From Phaeobacter porticola (GTDB taxonomy: Bacteria > Pseudomonadota > Alphaproteobacteria > Rhodobacterales > Rhodobacteraceae), in the NCBI RefSeq assembly GCF_001888185.1, contig NZ_CP016364.1, positions 434,001 to 498,000 on the forward strand: a stretch of 64,000 nucleotides of DNA. The letters run 5' to 3'. Position numbers and translations under genes: made by a program. This document shows, piece after piece, positions 16,921 to 25,004 of this stretch (position 1 is its first letter; each line of letters starts with the position of its first letter). Under the pieces are notes generated by a model. That model was not told where the DNA came from. It saw only the letters and a list, made by a program, of their open reading frames with translations, and did not search any database.

Positions 16921-17886
16921 ATGCAGATCAGCGTGACACCCGATATTTTCAAGCTGGCGCAGGTCTTTACCATTTCCCGAGGATCACGCACCGAGGCCAA
17001 GGTGCTGACCGTGCGTATCAAGCAGGACGGTGTGACCGGTCGTGGTGAATGCGTACCCTATGCGCGCTATGGTGAGACGCTAGAGAGTGTGACCGCCGAG
17101 ATTGAAAGTCTGCCAGAGCGTTTCAGCCGCGAAGAGCTGCAATCGCTCTTGCCTGCGGGTGCTGCGCGTAATGCGGTTGATTGTGCGCTCTGGGATCTGG
17201 AGGCGAAGCAGGCAGGCAAGCGGGTCTGGGAGTTGGCAGGTTTGCCGGAGCCAAAGCCCGAGATCACCGCCTATACGCTGTCGCTGGACAGCCCTGAAAA
17301 CATGAGGGCGCAGGCCGCCAAGAATGCCCATCGCCCGTTGTTGAAGATCAAGCTGGGCACTGCCGACGATATGGCCCGCCTGGAAGCTGTGCGCGCTGGA
17401 GCCCCGGAGGCGCGCATCATTGTCGATGCCAACGAGGGCTGGAGCGCCGAGGTCTACGCTGACCTTGCCCCGCATCTGGTGCGACTGGGGGTGGCGCTGG
17501 TGGAACAGCCGCTGCCTGCGGGGGAGGATGCTGCCCTTCTTGGGATGGAGCGTCCAGTGCCAGTCTGTGCAGATGAAAGCTGTCATGACCGTGAGAGCCT
17601 GGCCGCGCTGGAGGGGAAGTACGACGTCATCAACATCAAGCTGGACAAGACCGGCGGTCTGACCGAAGCGCTGAAATTGCGCGATGCGGCGCTGGCGCGG
17701 GGCTTTGAGGTGATGGTGGGCTGTATGGTCGGATCTTCGCTGGCCATGGCACCTGCGACACTGGTGGCACAGGGGGCGGTGGTCACCGATCTTGACGGGC
17801 CGCTTCTGTTGGCCGAAGACCGTGCGGAACCGTTGAAATTTGACGCAGACGGCGTGCACCCGCCGGAAGCGGCCTTGTGGGGCTAA
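16921..17886 (+). CDS. dgcA: DgcA, N-acetyl-D-glutamate racemase (enolase superfamily)
   Basis: Protein of 321 residues in the muconate-lactonizing/dipeptide epimerase branch of the enolase superfamily. The two catalytic lysines are in LLKIKLG and INIKLDKTGG, and the metal ligands in VDANEGW, VEQPLP and CADES, in the expected order. Such enzymes epimerise N-acylated or dipeptide substrates by 1,1-proton transfer. Because it follows dgcN, N-acetyl-D-glutamate racemase is the best call; a dipeptide epimerase would look the same by motif alone. Start at 16921 chosen over a codon 12 bases upstream. Confidence 0.83.
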   Translation: MQISVTPDIFKLAQVFTISRGSRTEAKVLTVRIKQDGVTGRGECVPYARYGETLESVTAEIESLPERFSREELQSLLPAGAARNAVDCALWDLEAKQAGKRVWELAGLPEPKPEITAYTLSLDSPENMRAQAAKNAHRPLLKIKLGTADDMARLEAVRAGAPEARIIVDANEGWSAEVYADLAPHLVRLGVALVEQPLPAGEDAALLGMERPVPVCADESCHDRESLAALEGKYDVINIKLDKTGGLTEALKLRDAALARGFEVMVGCMVGSSLAMAPATLVAQGAVVTDLDGPLLLAEDRAEPLKFDADGVHPPEAALWG

Positions 17887-17896
17887 GGAGAGCACT

Positions 17897-18757
17897 ATGA
17901 CCCGTACCGTATATGTAAATGGCGACTACTTGCCGGAGGATGAGGCCAAGGTCTCGGTTTTTGACCGCGGTTTTCTGATGGCAGATGCTGTCTATGAGGT
18001 GACCTCGGTACTGGGCGGAAAGCTGATTGATTTTGAAGGCCATGCCGTGCGTTTGAAACGGTCGCTGGATGAGCTGGAGATGGCGGAGCCCTGCAGCAAG
18101 GAAGAGCTGCTGGAAATCCACCGTAAGCTGGTGGAGCTGAACGGTATCGACGAGGGGCTGGTCTATCTGCAGGTCAGCCGTGGCTCTGATGGGGATCGTG
18201 ATTTTGTCTTCCCCTCGGCGGACACCACGCCGACCATCGTGTTGTTCACGCAGAACAAGCCCGGCCTGGCGGACAGCCCGGCGTCGCGCAAGGGCGCTAA
18301 GATCATCTCGATCGAGGATATTCGCTGGGGCCGTCGCGACATTAAGACCGTGCAGCTGCTTTACCCGTCCATGGGCAAGATGATGGCCAAGAAGGCCGGG
18401 GCCGATGATGCCTGGATGATTGAAGATGGTCACGTGACCGAAGGGACCTCCAACAACGCATATTTCGTGAAGGATGGCGTGATTGTTACCCGCCCGCTGT
18501 CCAATGACATCCTGCACGGCATTACCCGCAAGGCGGTGTTGCGCATGGCAGCGGAGGCCCAGCTGAAGATCGAAGAGCGCCTGTTCACAATTGAGGAAGC
18601 GAAAGAGGCGGATGAGGCCTTTACCACATCGGCTTCCGCCTTTGTGATGCCGGTGGTTGAGATCGACGGCGTAGCGCTGGGCGATGGCACACCGGGTCCG
18701 ATCGCCAAGCGCCTGCGCGAGATCTATCTGGAAGAGAGCATGAACGCGGCGATCTGA
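17897..18757 (+). CDS. D-amino acid aminotransferase (class IV, PLP-dependent)
   Basis: Protein of 286 residues. The fold-type IV pattern is clear: VYVNGDYLPEDEAKVSVFDRGFLMADAVYE at the start, KTVQLLYPSMGKMMAKK (catalytic Lys region), MIEDGHVTEGTSNNAYFVKDG and DILHGITRKAVL. D-amino acid aminotransferases of this kind move amino groups between D-alanine, D-glutamate and keto acids. Placed 10 bases behind dgcA, it probably completes a D-amino acid utilisation operon. A branched-chain aminotransferase is less likely given length and the D-specific opening. Confidence 0.87.
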   Translation: MTRTVYVNGDYLPEDEAKVSVFDRGFLMADAVYEVTSVLGGKLIDFEGHAVRLKRSLDELEMAEPCSKEELLEIHRKLVELNGIDEGLVYLQVSRGSDGDRDFVFPSADTTPTIVLFTQNKPGLADSPASRKGAKIISIEDIRWGRRDIKTVQLLYPSMGKMMAKKAGADDAWMIEDGHVTEGTSNNAYFVKDGVIVTRPLSNDILHGITRKAVLRMAAEAQLKIEERLFTIEEAKEADEAFTTSASAFVMPVVEIDGVALGDGTPGPIAKRLREIYLEESMNAAI

Positions 18758-18782
18758 TCACGCTGTTACGAAAGACATAGAT

Positions 18783-18812
18783 AAGGCCGCCCCGGTTTCC
18801 GAGGGCGGCCTT
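18783..18812. terminator. Bidirectional terminator between the aminotransferase and DJ-1 genes
   Basis: Inverted repeat AAGGCCGCCC/GGGCGGCCTT with a 10-base loop in a convergent gap; T-rich on the plus side. Confidence 0.75.
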
Positions 18813-18837
18813 GTTGTTGGCGAGATCTCAGCGGCCG

Positions 18838-19512
18838 TTACAGCAGCGACATCAGTTTTTTCGCTGCGTCCTCTGACGAGGCCGGATTTTGGCCGGTGAC
18901 CAGCTTGCCGTCGATGATGGCAAATTCAGCCCAATCATTCTGTTTTTCGTAAAGGCCGCCGTTGGCTTTTAACATGTCCTCGACCAAGAAGGGCACCACA
19001 TCGGTGAGGCCGACGGCCTCTTCCTCGGTGTTGGTGAAGCCGGTGACGCGCTTGCCCGCGACCAGCGGTTTGCCGTCCGTACCCTGCGTGTGCCGGAAAA
19101 TCGCGGGGGCATGGCAGACGGCTCCAACCGGACGGCCGCTCTGGGCAAAGCCTTCGATCAGACGGCGGCTGTCGGCGTCTTCGGCCAGGTCCCACAGCGG
19201 GCCGTGACCACCCGGGTAGAAGACCGCGTCGAAACCTGCGTCCTGCACGTCGGCCAGCACCTTGGTGTTTGCGAGAGCGGACTGGGCGGTGTCGTCGGAT
19301 TTGAAGCGGTTGGTTGCCTCTGTTTGGGCGCTTTCATCGTCGCTTTTGGGATCGAGCGGTGGCTGGCCGCCCTTGGGCGACGCCAGGATGATCTCGGCCC
19401 CTGCATCCTTGAACACGTAGTAGGGGGCAGCGAATTCTTCCAGCCAGAAGCCGGTTTTTTCGCCTGTGTCCCCGAGCGTGTCATGCGAGGTGAGTACCAT
19501 GAGAATTTTCAT
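18838..19512 (-). CDS. DJ-1/PfpI family protein (type 1 glutamine amidotransferase-like)
   Basis: Protein of 224 residues. The nucleophile elbow GAVCHAPAIF carries the conserved cysteine near residue 130, and FYPGGHGPLWDLAED is the other family block. Members include Hsp31-like glyoxalase III/deglycase enzymes acting on methylglyoxal-type damage. It follows the CurA-type reductase on the same strand with 30 bases between, and may belong to the same NemR-like regulated electrophile response. Exact reaction not shown. Confidence 0.85.
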   Translation of the reverse strand: MKILMVLTSHDTLGDTGEKTGFWLEEFAAPYYVFKDAGAEIILASPKGGQPPLDPKSDDESAQTEATNRFKSDDTAQSALANTKVLADVQDAGFDAVFYPGGHGPLWDLAEDADSRRLIEGFAQSGRPVGAVCHAPAIFRHTQGTDGKPLVAGKRVTGFTNTEEEAVGLTDVVPFLVEDMLKANGGLYEKQNDWAEFAIIDGKLVTGQNPASSEDAAKKLMSLL

Positions 19513-19542
19513 CGGTCGTTTCCTTTGCTTATCAGTCTGGGA

Positions 19543-20574
19543 TCAATCAGCGAGGTGGATGACGCGCTTACCAAACGCCTCACCTCTCAAGAGACCAACG
19601 AATGCTGCGGGCGCTTGTTCCAGGCCTTCGATCATTTCTTCGCGGTATTTCACTTTGCCTTCCTGCACCCAGCCGGTCATCTGCTTGGCAAATTCCGGGT
19701 AGAGATGGCCGAAATCGTCAAAGACGATGAAGCCGCGCATGGTGATGCGTTTGCGCAGCAGCTGGCCCATCAGATAGTTCATCCGGTCGGGACCTTCGGG
19801 CAGGGCAGTGGCGTTGTACTGCGAAATCAGGCCGCAGAGCGGGATGCGGGCAGAGGGGTTGAGGAGTGGCATCACGGCGTCAAAGACAGCGCCGCCGACG
19901 TTTTCGAAATAGATGTCGATGCCATCCGGAACCGCCTTGGCGAGGTCGTCAGCAAAGCCGTCTGCCTTGTAGTCAATGCAGGCGTCAAAGCCCAAAGTGT
20001 CGATGACGTGCTGGCATTTCTCAGCCCCACCGGCGATGCCGACCACGCGCAGGCCGAGGATTTTTCCAATCTGGCCGACGGTTGCGCCAACCGGGCCGCT
20101 GGCGCCTGCGACAACCAGTGTTTCGCCTTCTTTGGGTTGGCCGATCTGGGTGAGACCCGCCCAAGCGGTGAGGCCCGGCATGCCCAGAACACCAAGCGCC
20201 CAGGAGGGGTTCTGCGGGGTCTTGCCCATGTTGATCACGCCGGTGCCGTCCGACAGCGTGTAGTCCTGCCAGCCGCCGAATGCGACGACCCAGTCGCCTT
20301 TTTCATATCCCTTGACGTTGGAGGTGACGACCTCGGCCACGGTGCCGCCAACCATGACTGCGTCGATTTCGACAGGGGCGGCATAAGAGGGCGCGCTGCT
20401 CATCCGGCCGCGCATATATGGGTCCAGTGACAGATACTCGTTGCGCAGCAGCATCTGGCCTTCGCCTGGGGTGGGCACTTCGGTGGTGTCTAGGCGCAGA
20501 GTGCTGTCTGTCGGCTCGCCCTTGGGGCGTTCGGCGAGGACGAACTGGCGGTTGGTGGTGGATGTCTGTGTCAT
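19543..20574 (-). CDS. NADP-dependent oxidoreductase, CurA/leukotriene B4 dehydrogenase-like MDR
   Basis: Protein of 343 residues of the zinc-independent medium-chain reductase class. The opening FVLAERPKGEPTDSTLRLDT, then EYLSLDPYMRGRMS, the nucleotide motif VAGASGPVGATVGQIGK and FENVGGAVFDAVMPLLN are those of the YncB/CurA group, which reduces alpha,beta-unsaturated ketones and aldehydes. An operator-like sequence TAGACCGATCGTCTA sits 25 bases before the start, and the same sequence lies before the TetR gene, so it is probably repressed by that regulator. Confidence 0.9.
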   Translation of the reverse strand: MTQTSTTNRQFVLAERPKGEPTDSTLRLDTTEVPTPGEGQMLLRNEYLSLDPYMRGRMSSAPSYAAPVEIDAVMVGGTVAEVVTSNVKGYEKGDWVVAFGGWQDYTLSDGTGVINMGKTPQNPSWALGVLGMPGLTAWAGLTQIGQPKEGETLVVAGASGPVGATVGQIGKILGLRVVGIAGGAEKCQHVIDTLGFDACIDYKADGFADDLAKAVPDGIDIYFENVGGAVFDAVMPLLNPSARIPLCGLISQYNATALPEGPDRMNYLMGQLLRKRITMRGFIVFDDFGHLYPEFAKQMTGWVQEGKVKYREEMIEGLEQAPAAFVGLLRGEAFGKRVIHLAD

Positions 20575-20598
20575 GTTTGGATCCTTTTCTGAAGGAAT

Positions 20599-20613
20599 TA
20601 GACCGATCGTCTA
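20599..20613. promoter_or_regulatory. TetR/NemR-type operator before the CurA-like reductase
   Basis: TAGACCGATCGTCTA, an imperfect palindrome (TAGAC/GTCTA arms) 25 bases upstream of the reductase start. It differs by one base from the site before the TetR gene. E. coli NemR is known to bind TAGACC-type boxes. Confidence 0.75.
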
Positions 20614-20667
20614 GTGATCGGCAAATTTATTGACGGCAAGCATTTGCGCCAGAACGGCTCTGACTGG

Positions 20668-21255
20668 CTAGGTTTGCCGGGGCGGGGGAAGCATGGTCCG
20701 GGTCTGGACCATGGCGGTGTCAAACGGGGTGCTGTCCTGTGACAGATGGGCCATCAGGCTGGCCCCAAGCCAGATCTGATAGAGGGATGTTGCAGTCTGG
20801 ACAGGGTCGACGTCCGGGCTGAGAGAGCCGTCCTGCTGACCTTTACGCAGGCAGTCGGCGAGCCGGGCAGTAATGCCTTCAACGGCCCGTTGCAGGATGC
20901 CGCGCATCGCCGGGGAGAGATCCGCGATTTCAGCGGCCAGTTTGACGATGAGGCATTTTTGACCGGCCATGTCCGAGCTCTGCCGCTCTTGCCAGGCGGT
21001 GACATAGGACAGCACCTGATCGCTCCCTGTCAGCGACGGGTTGTTCAGCGTGGGCGTCAACTCAATCCGGTACTGGTCGACGTAGTGACGCAGCAGGGCG
21101 CAGCCGTAGTCCTCTTTGGAAGAGAAGTAGTGATAGAAAGACCCCTTGGGTACCTGTGCCGTCGCAAGCAGCTCCGTCAGGCCGACGGAGGTATAGCCGC
21201 GCTGCGCCGTCAGTGCGCGTCCAGTGTCCAGAATATGCAGTCGGGTGTCACTCAT
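20668..21255 (-). CDS. TetR family repressor, NemR-like
   Basis: Protein of 195 residues (a start 12 bases upstream is equally possible). The helix-turn-helix YTSVGLTELLATAQVPKGSFYHYFSSKE is followed by the block KCLIVKLAAEIADLSPAMRG, which resembles E. coli NemR around its redox-sensing Cys106; here the matching cysteine is Cys101. NemR Lys175, its partner in sensing, appears as His170. It likely represses itself and the adjacent reductase through the two identical-pattern operators, responding to quinones, aldehydes or hypochlorite. Similarity to NemR is from memory, not alignment. Confidence 0.82.
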   Translation of the reverse strand: MSDTRLHILDTGRALTAQRGYTSVGLTELLATAQVPKGSFYHYFSSKEDYGCALLRHYVDQYRIELTPTLNNPSLTGSDQVLSYVTAWQERQSSDMAGQKCLIVKLAAEIADLSPAMRGILQRAVEGITARLADCLRKGQQDGSLSPDVDPVQTATSLYQIWLGASLMAHLSQDSTPFDTAMVQTRTMLPPPRQT

Positions 21256-21275
21256 GCGAGTAGACATAAGATCAC

Positions 21276-21290
21276 TAGACCGATTGTCTA
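21276..21290. promoter_or_regulatory. TetR/NemR-type operator before the repressor gene
   Basis: TAGACCGATTGTCTA, flanked by C and G (CTAGAC...GTCTAG), centred about 28 bases upstream of the TetR start. Pairs with 20599-20613 and implies autoregulation. Confidence 0.75.
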
Positions 21291-21323
21291 GTGGAGGTCG
21301 CAGTTTTTTTCCCATCCCCCAAA

Positions 21324-21357
21324 AATGAGACAAGGCCCCGCGTCTGCGAGGCCTTGC
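21324..21357 (-). terminator. Intrinsic terminator downstream of ald
   Basis: On the minus strand CAAGGCCtCGC/GCGgGGCCTTG forms a stem followed by TCTCATTTTT, 30 bases past the ald stop. Confidence 0.75.
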
Positions 21358-21386
21358 GCTGGCTGATACCAAGTGATCGGGAGGTG

Positions 21387-22502
21387 TTACTTGATCATCA
21401 GCTGAGGGGAGACAACGTCGATGCCCAGAGCCTTGCCGACCGCGAAATAGGTCAGCTTACCAGCATGGACGTTCAGGCCGTTCAGCAGATGCGGATCGTC
21501 AGCGCAGGCTTGTTTCCAGCCTTTGTTTGCCAAATTCAGCAAGAATGGCAGGGTGGCGTTGCCCAAGGCCTGGGTCGAGGTGCGGGCAACAGCACCCGGC
21601 ATGTTGGCCACACAGTAGTGCATGATGCCGTCGACCTCATAGATTGGGTCGGCGTGGGTGGTGGCCTTCGATGTTTCAAAGCAGCCGCCCTGGTCGATGG
21701 CGACATCCACCAGCACTGCACCGGGCTTCATCTCGCTGAGTTGTGCGCGAGACACCAGTTTGGGGGCCGCGGCACCGGGGATCAGAACCGCGCCGATCAC
21801 CATGTCTGCATCACGCACCAGCTCAGCGGTGGCCCCTGCGGTGGAGTATTGGTTCTTGAAGTCACGACCAAAGATATCGTCGAGATATTTCAGGCGGGTC
21901 AGGGACCGGTCGAGAATGGTGACATCTGCGCCCATGCCAGCGGCGATCTTGGCTGCGTGGGTGCCAACGACACCGCCGCCGATCACCACAACCTTGGCCG
22001 GGGCCACGCCGGGGACGCCGCCCATCAGGACGCCACGACCGCCATTGGCCTTTTGCAGGGTATAGGCACCAACTTGCGGAGCCAAACGGCCGGCAACTTC
22101 GGACATTGGAGCCAGCAGAGGCAGGCCGCCACGGTCGTCGGTCACGGTTTCATAGGCAATCGCGGTGCAACCGGAGTCCAATAGATCACGGGTCTGGTCT
22201 GGATCGGGGGCGAGGTGCAGATAGGTGAACAGCAGCTGGCCTTCGCGCAGCATCTTGCGCTCAACCGCCTGCGGTTCTTTCACCTTCACGATCATATCGG
22301 CGGTGGCAAAGATCTCTTCTGCGGTGTCGATGATTGCGGCGCCTGCGGTGGTATAGTCTTCGTCGGTGAAGCCTGCGCCCATCCCGGCACCGGCCTGAAT
22401 CAGGACGGTATGACCATGGTTTACGGCTTCACGAGCGGCGTCCGGCGTCATGCCGACGCGGAATTCCTGGGGCTTGATCTCTGTGGGGCATCCGATTTTC
22501 AT
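21387..22502 (-). CDS. ald: Alanine dehydrogenase
   Basis: NAD-dependent interconversion of L-alanine with pyruvate and ammonia. The 371-residue product starts [20 protein letters not shown] and carries VKVKEPQ, the nucleotide site [18 protein letters not shown] near residue 175, and [14 protein letters not shown]. Length and motifs are standard for Ald. It is divergent from an Lrp-type regulator at 22640, a pairing known for alanine-responsive control. Confidence 0.96.
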   Translation of the reverse strand: MKIGCPTEIKPQEFRVGMTPDAAREAVNHGHTVLIQAGAGMGAGFTDEDYTTAGAAIIDTAEEIFATADMIVKVKEPQAVERKMLREGQLLFTYLHLAPDPDQTRDLLDSGCTAIAYETVTDDRGGLPLLAPMSEVAGRLAPQVGAYTLQKANGGRGVLMGGVPGVAPAKVVVIGGGVVGTHAAKIAAGMGADVTILDRSLTRLKYLDDIFGRDFKNQYSTAGATAELVRDADMVIGAVLIPGAAAPKLVSRAQLSEMKPGAVLVDVAIDQGGCFETSKATTHADPIYEVDGIMHYCVANMPGAVARTSTQALGNATLPFLLNLANKGWKQACADDPHLLNGLNVHAGKLTYFAVGKALGIDVVSPQLMIK

Positions 22503-22589
22503 GTAATCACTCCTCCTACATGCTTGCGTTATTGTGCCGCAGTAAGGGGGAGATTTGCTGCTTTTTTAGGCGAAATAAAAAGGTGCATA

Positions 22590-22604
22590 TCGAAGGTTCT
22601 TCGA
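22590..22604. promoter_or_regulatory. Palindrome in the ald/Lrp divergent promoter
   Basis: TCGAAG-GTT-CTTCGA, a perfect 6-bp-arm inverted repeat. A related half-site TCGAAGGATCTTT lies at 22621-22633, 31 bases downstream, about three helical turns. Likely binding sites of the adjacent Lrp-type regulator. Confidence 0.6.
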
Positions 22605-22639
22605 ATAAGTTCACCCCTCATCGAAGGATCTTTCACTAT

Positions 22640-23098
22640 ATGTCACTTGATCACACGGATCGTCGCATCTTGCAGGTGTTGCAGAAGCAGGGCCGGATAT
22701 CCAACGCCGAGCTGAGCGAGCAGGTGAACCTGTCGGCATCGGCCTGTCACCGGCGCGTGCAGCGGCTGGAGACGGACGGGTATATCCGTAATTACGTCGC
22801 TCTCTTGGATGCGCGCAAGATGAACCTGCCGGCGACCGTCTTTGTGGAGATCACGTTGCAAAGTCAGGCGGATGAGTTGCTGGACGCCTTTGAAAAGGCA
22901 GTGGCGCGTATCCCGGATGTGTTGGAGTGTCATCTGATGGCAGGCACTGCGGACTACATTCTGAAGGTGGTGGCTGAAAACACCGATGATTTTGCCCGCA
23001 TCCATCGCCAGCACCTGACGCGACTGCCTGGTGTGGCCCAGATGCAAAGTTCCTTTGCGCTACGCACGGTGTTCAAAACCACGGCGCTGCCGGTCTGA
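22640..23098 (+). CDS. Lrp/AsnC family regulator, probable alanine dehydrogenase regulator
   Basis: Protein of 152 residues with the helix-turn-helix DHTDRRILQVLQKQGRISNA then ELSEQVNLSASACHRRVQRLE and a RAM domain (DVLECHLMAGTADYILKVVAE). It is divergent from ald, with 137 bases between the starts, and palindromic sites lie in the gap. By analogy with AldR/PutR-type regulators it probably activates ald in the presence of alanine. Start at 22640 is the ATG directly before the first helix. Confidence 0.88.
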   Translation: MSLDHTDRRILQVLQKQGRISNAELSEQVNLSASACHRRVQRLETDGYIRNYVALLDARKMNLPATVFVEITLQSQADELLDAFEKAVARIPDVLECHLMAGTADYILKVVAENTDDFARIHRQHLTRLPGVAQMQSSFALRTVFKTTALPV

Positions 23099-23201
23099 TA
23101 CACGTGCCCGCGCGGGTCTTCGCGTGGCTTGTCAGGCGAGGGGATCTGGGAAAGACTGCCCCGGCAGAACAAGACGGCAGGATTGTCGCGGGCGGGGGCG
23201 T

Positions 23202-24791
23202 ATGGACTGGGATTATATCATTGTCGGGGCAGGCAGCGCGGGTTGCGTACTGGCCAACCGGTTGAGCGCGGCAGGTCAGCGGGTGCTGCTGCTAGAAGCG
23301 GGTGGCAAAGACAATTACCACTGGGTGCATATCCCGATGGGATATCTTTATTGCATCAACAACCCGCGCACCGATTGGATGTATCGGACAGAGGCGGAGG
23401 CCGGTCTGAATGGGCGCGCGCTGATCTATCCGCGCGGCAAGGTTCTGGGCGGTTGTTCGTCCATCAACGGAATGCTCTACCTGCGCGGACAGGCGGCGGA
23501 TTATGATGGCTGGCGCCAGCGCGGCCTTATTGGCTGGGGCTGGGATGATGTCCTGCCCTATTTCAAGAAGTCCGAGGATTACGTCGACGGCCCCTCTGAC
23601 ATGCACGGGGTCGGCGGCGAGTGGCGGGTGGAGAATCAACGTCTGCACTGGGAAGTACTGGATGATTGGATGCAGGCCGCCGCCGAATGGGGCCTGCCGA
23701 AAGTTACGGATTTCAATACCGGCAACAATGAGGGCGTTGGCTATTTCCGGGTGAACCAGCGGAGCGGCTGGCGGATGAACACCGCGAAGGCGTTTTTGCG
23801 CACGGCGACTGGTGAAAACCTGAAGGTAGAGACCGGCGCCCACACCCGGCGCATCCTGATCGAGAATGGCCGTGCCGTGGGGGTGGAATATAGTCAGGGT
23901 GGCGCGGTGAAAACAGCGCGGACCGGTGGTGAGGTGCTGCTGTCGGCCGGGGCCATCAACAGCCCGCAGATCCTTCAGCTGTCTGGTCTGGGTCCGGCAG
24001 ACCTGCTGCGCGACCACGGGATTGCGGTGCAGCGTGACATGCCTGAGGTCGGTCAGAACCTGCAGGATCATCTGCAATTACGCTGCGCCTGGCGGCTGAA
24101 AGGGGCAAAAACACTCAATACGCTGGCGAATTCTTTGATCGGCAAGGCAAAAATTGTAGCTGAATATGCCATGCGCCGGTCCGGTCCGATGTCGATGGCC
24201 CCCAGTCAGTTAGGGGCGTTTTCCCGCTCGCGCCCGGATCTGGCGACGCCGGATCTGGAATACCATGTCCAGCCTCTGACGCTGGAGGCTTTTGGTCAGC
24301 CGCTGCATGATTTTCCGGGGTTGACGGCAAGCGTCTGTAACCTGCGCCCTGAAAGCCGGGGCGAGGTTGCGATAACCAGCGCGGATCCAATGCAGGCGCC
24401 GCGCATCGCGCCGAATTACCTATCGACCGAAGGCGACCGTCAGGTCGCGGTTGCGGCGATTCGACAGGCACGGGCGATCATGGGGCAGGGGGCCATGCAG
24501 CGTTATGCACCGCAGGAGCTGAAACCCGGCGGCGGTTCGGATGATGAGGCGGATCTGATGCAGGCGGCAGGCGCGATCGGGACAACCATCTTTCATCCGA
24601 CCTGCACGGTCCGGATGGGCGCGGAGGAGGCGGCCCCGTTGGACGACGCGCTGCGTTTGCGCGGGGTTGGCGGCCTGCGGGTGGTTGATGCCAGCGTGAT
24701 GCCGATGATTCCCAGTGGCAACACCAATGCGCCGACGATCATGATTGCGGAAAAGGCAGCTGACATGATTTTGAGCGATCATCGCGGGTAA
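23202..24791 (+). CDS. GMC family FAD-dependent oxidoreductase (choline dehydrogenase-like)
   Basis: Flavoprotein of 529 residues. The N-terminal dinucleotide site is IIVGAGSAGCVLANRLS, followed by LLLEAGG, the GMC signature 1 region PRGKVLGGCSSINGMLYLRG and signature 2 GAINSPQILQLSGLGP, and the C-terminal active-site part FHPTCTVRMG with DASVMPMIPSGNTNAP. This matches choline/alcohol dehydrogenases. No betB or betI is near, so the substrate may be another primary alcohol. Start set at the ATG right before the FAD motif. Confidence 0.88.
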   Translation: MDWDYIIVGAGSAGCVLANRLSAAGQRVLLLEAGGKDNYHWVHIPMGYLYCINNPRTDWMYRTEAEAGLNGRALIYPRGKVLGGCSSINGMLYLRGQAADYDGWRQRGLIGWGWDDVLPYFKKSEDYVDGPSDMHGVGGEWRVENQRLHWEVLDDWMQAAAEWGLPKVTDFNTGNNEGVGYFRVNQRSGWRMNTAKAFLRTATGENLKVETGAHTRRILIENGRAVGVEYSQGGAVKTARTGGEVLLSAGAINSPQILQLSGLGPADLLRDHGIAVQRDMPEVGQNLQDHLQLRCAWRLKGAKTLNTLANSLIGKAKIVAEYAMRRSGPMSMAPSQLGAFSRSRPDLATPDLEYHVQPLTLEAFGQPLHDFPGLTASVCNLRPESRGEVAITSADPMQAPRIAPNYLSTEGDRQVAVAAIRQARAIMGQGAMQRYAPQELKPGGGSDDEADLMQAAGAIGTTIFHPTCTVRMGAEEAAPLDDALRLRGVGGLRVVDASVMPMIPSGNTNAPTIMIAEKAADMILSDHRG

Positions 24792-25004
24792 TTGGCCGCG
24801 CGGGCAGCATGCCCCCTTGCGTCTGCCGCCAATATTCGATTCCCTGTTCCGATCCGGCTGGCGCGTGGCGTGCGGGATGCGTTGGCCCTTTCAGGGGCCG
24901 GTGGGGCTAGCAGCACTTATCGCTTGCCTGACTGTGACACGAAACGATCACATCCGCCTGCTACAGCCGCGTGACTGACCACAGATCGACCAAGGAGCTT
25001 TAGT

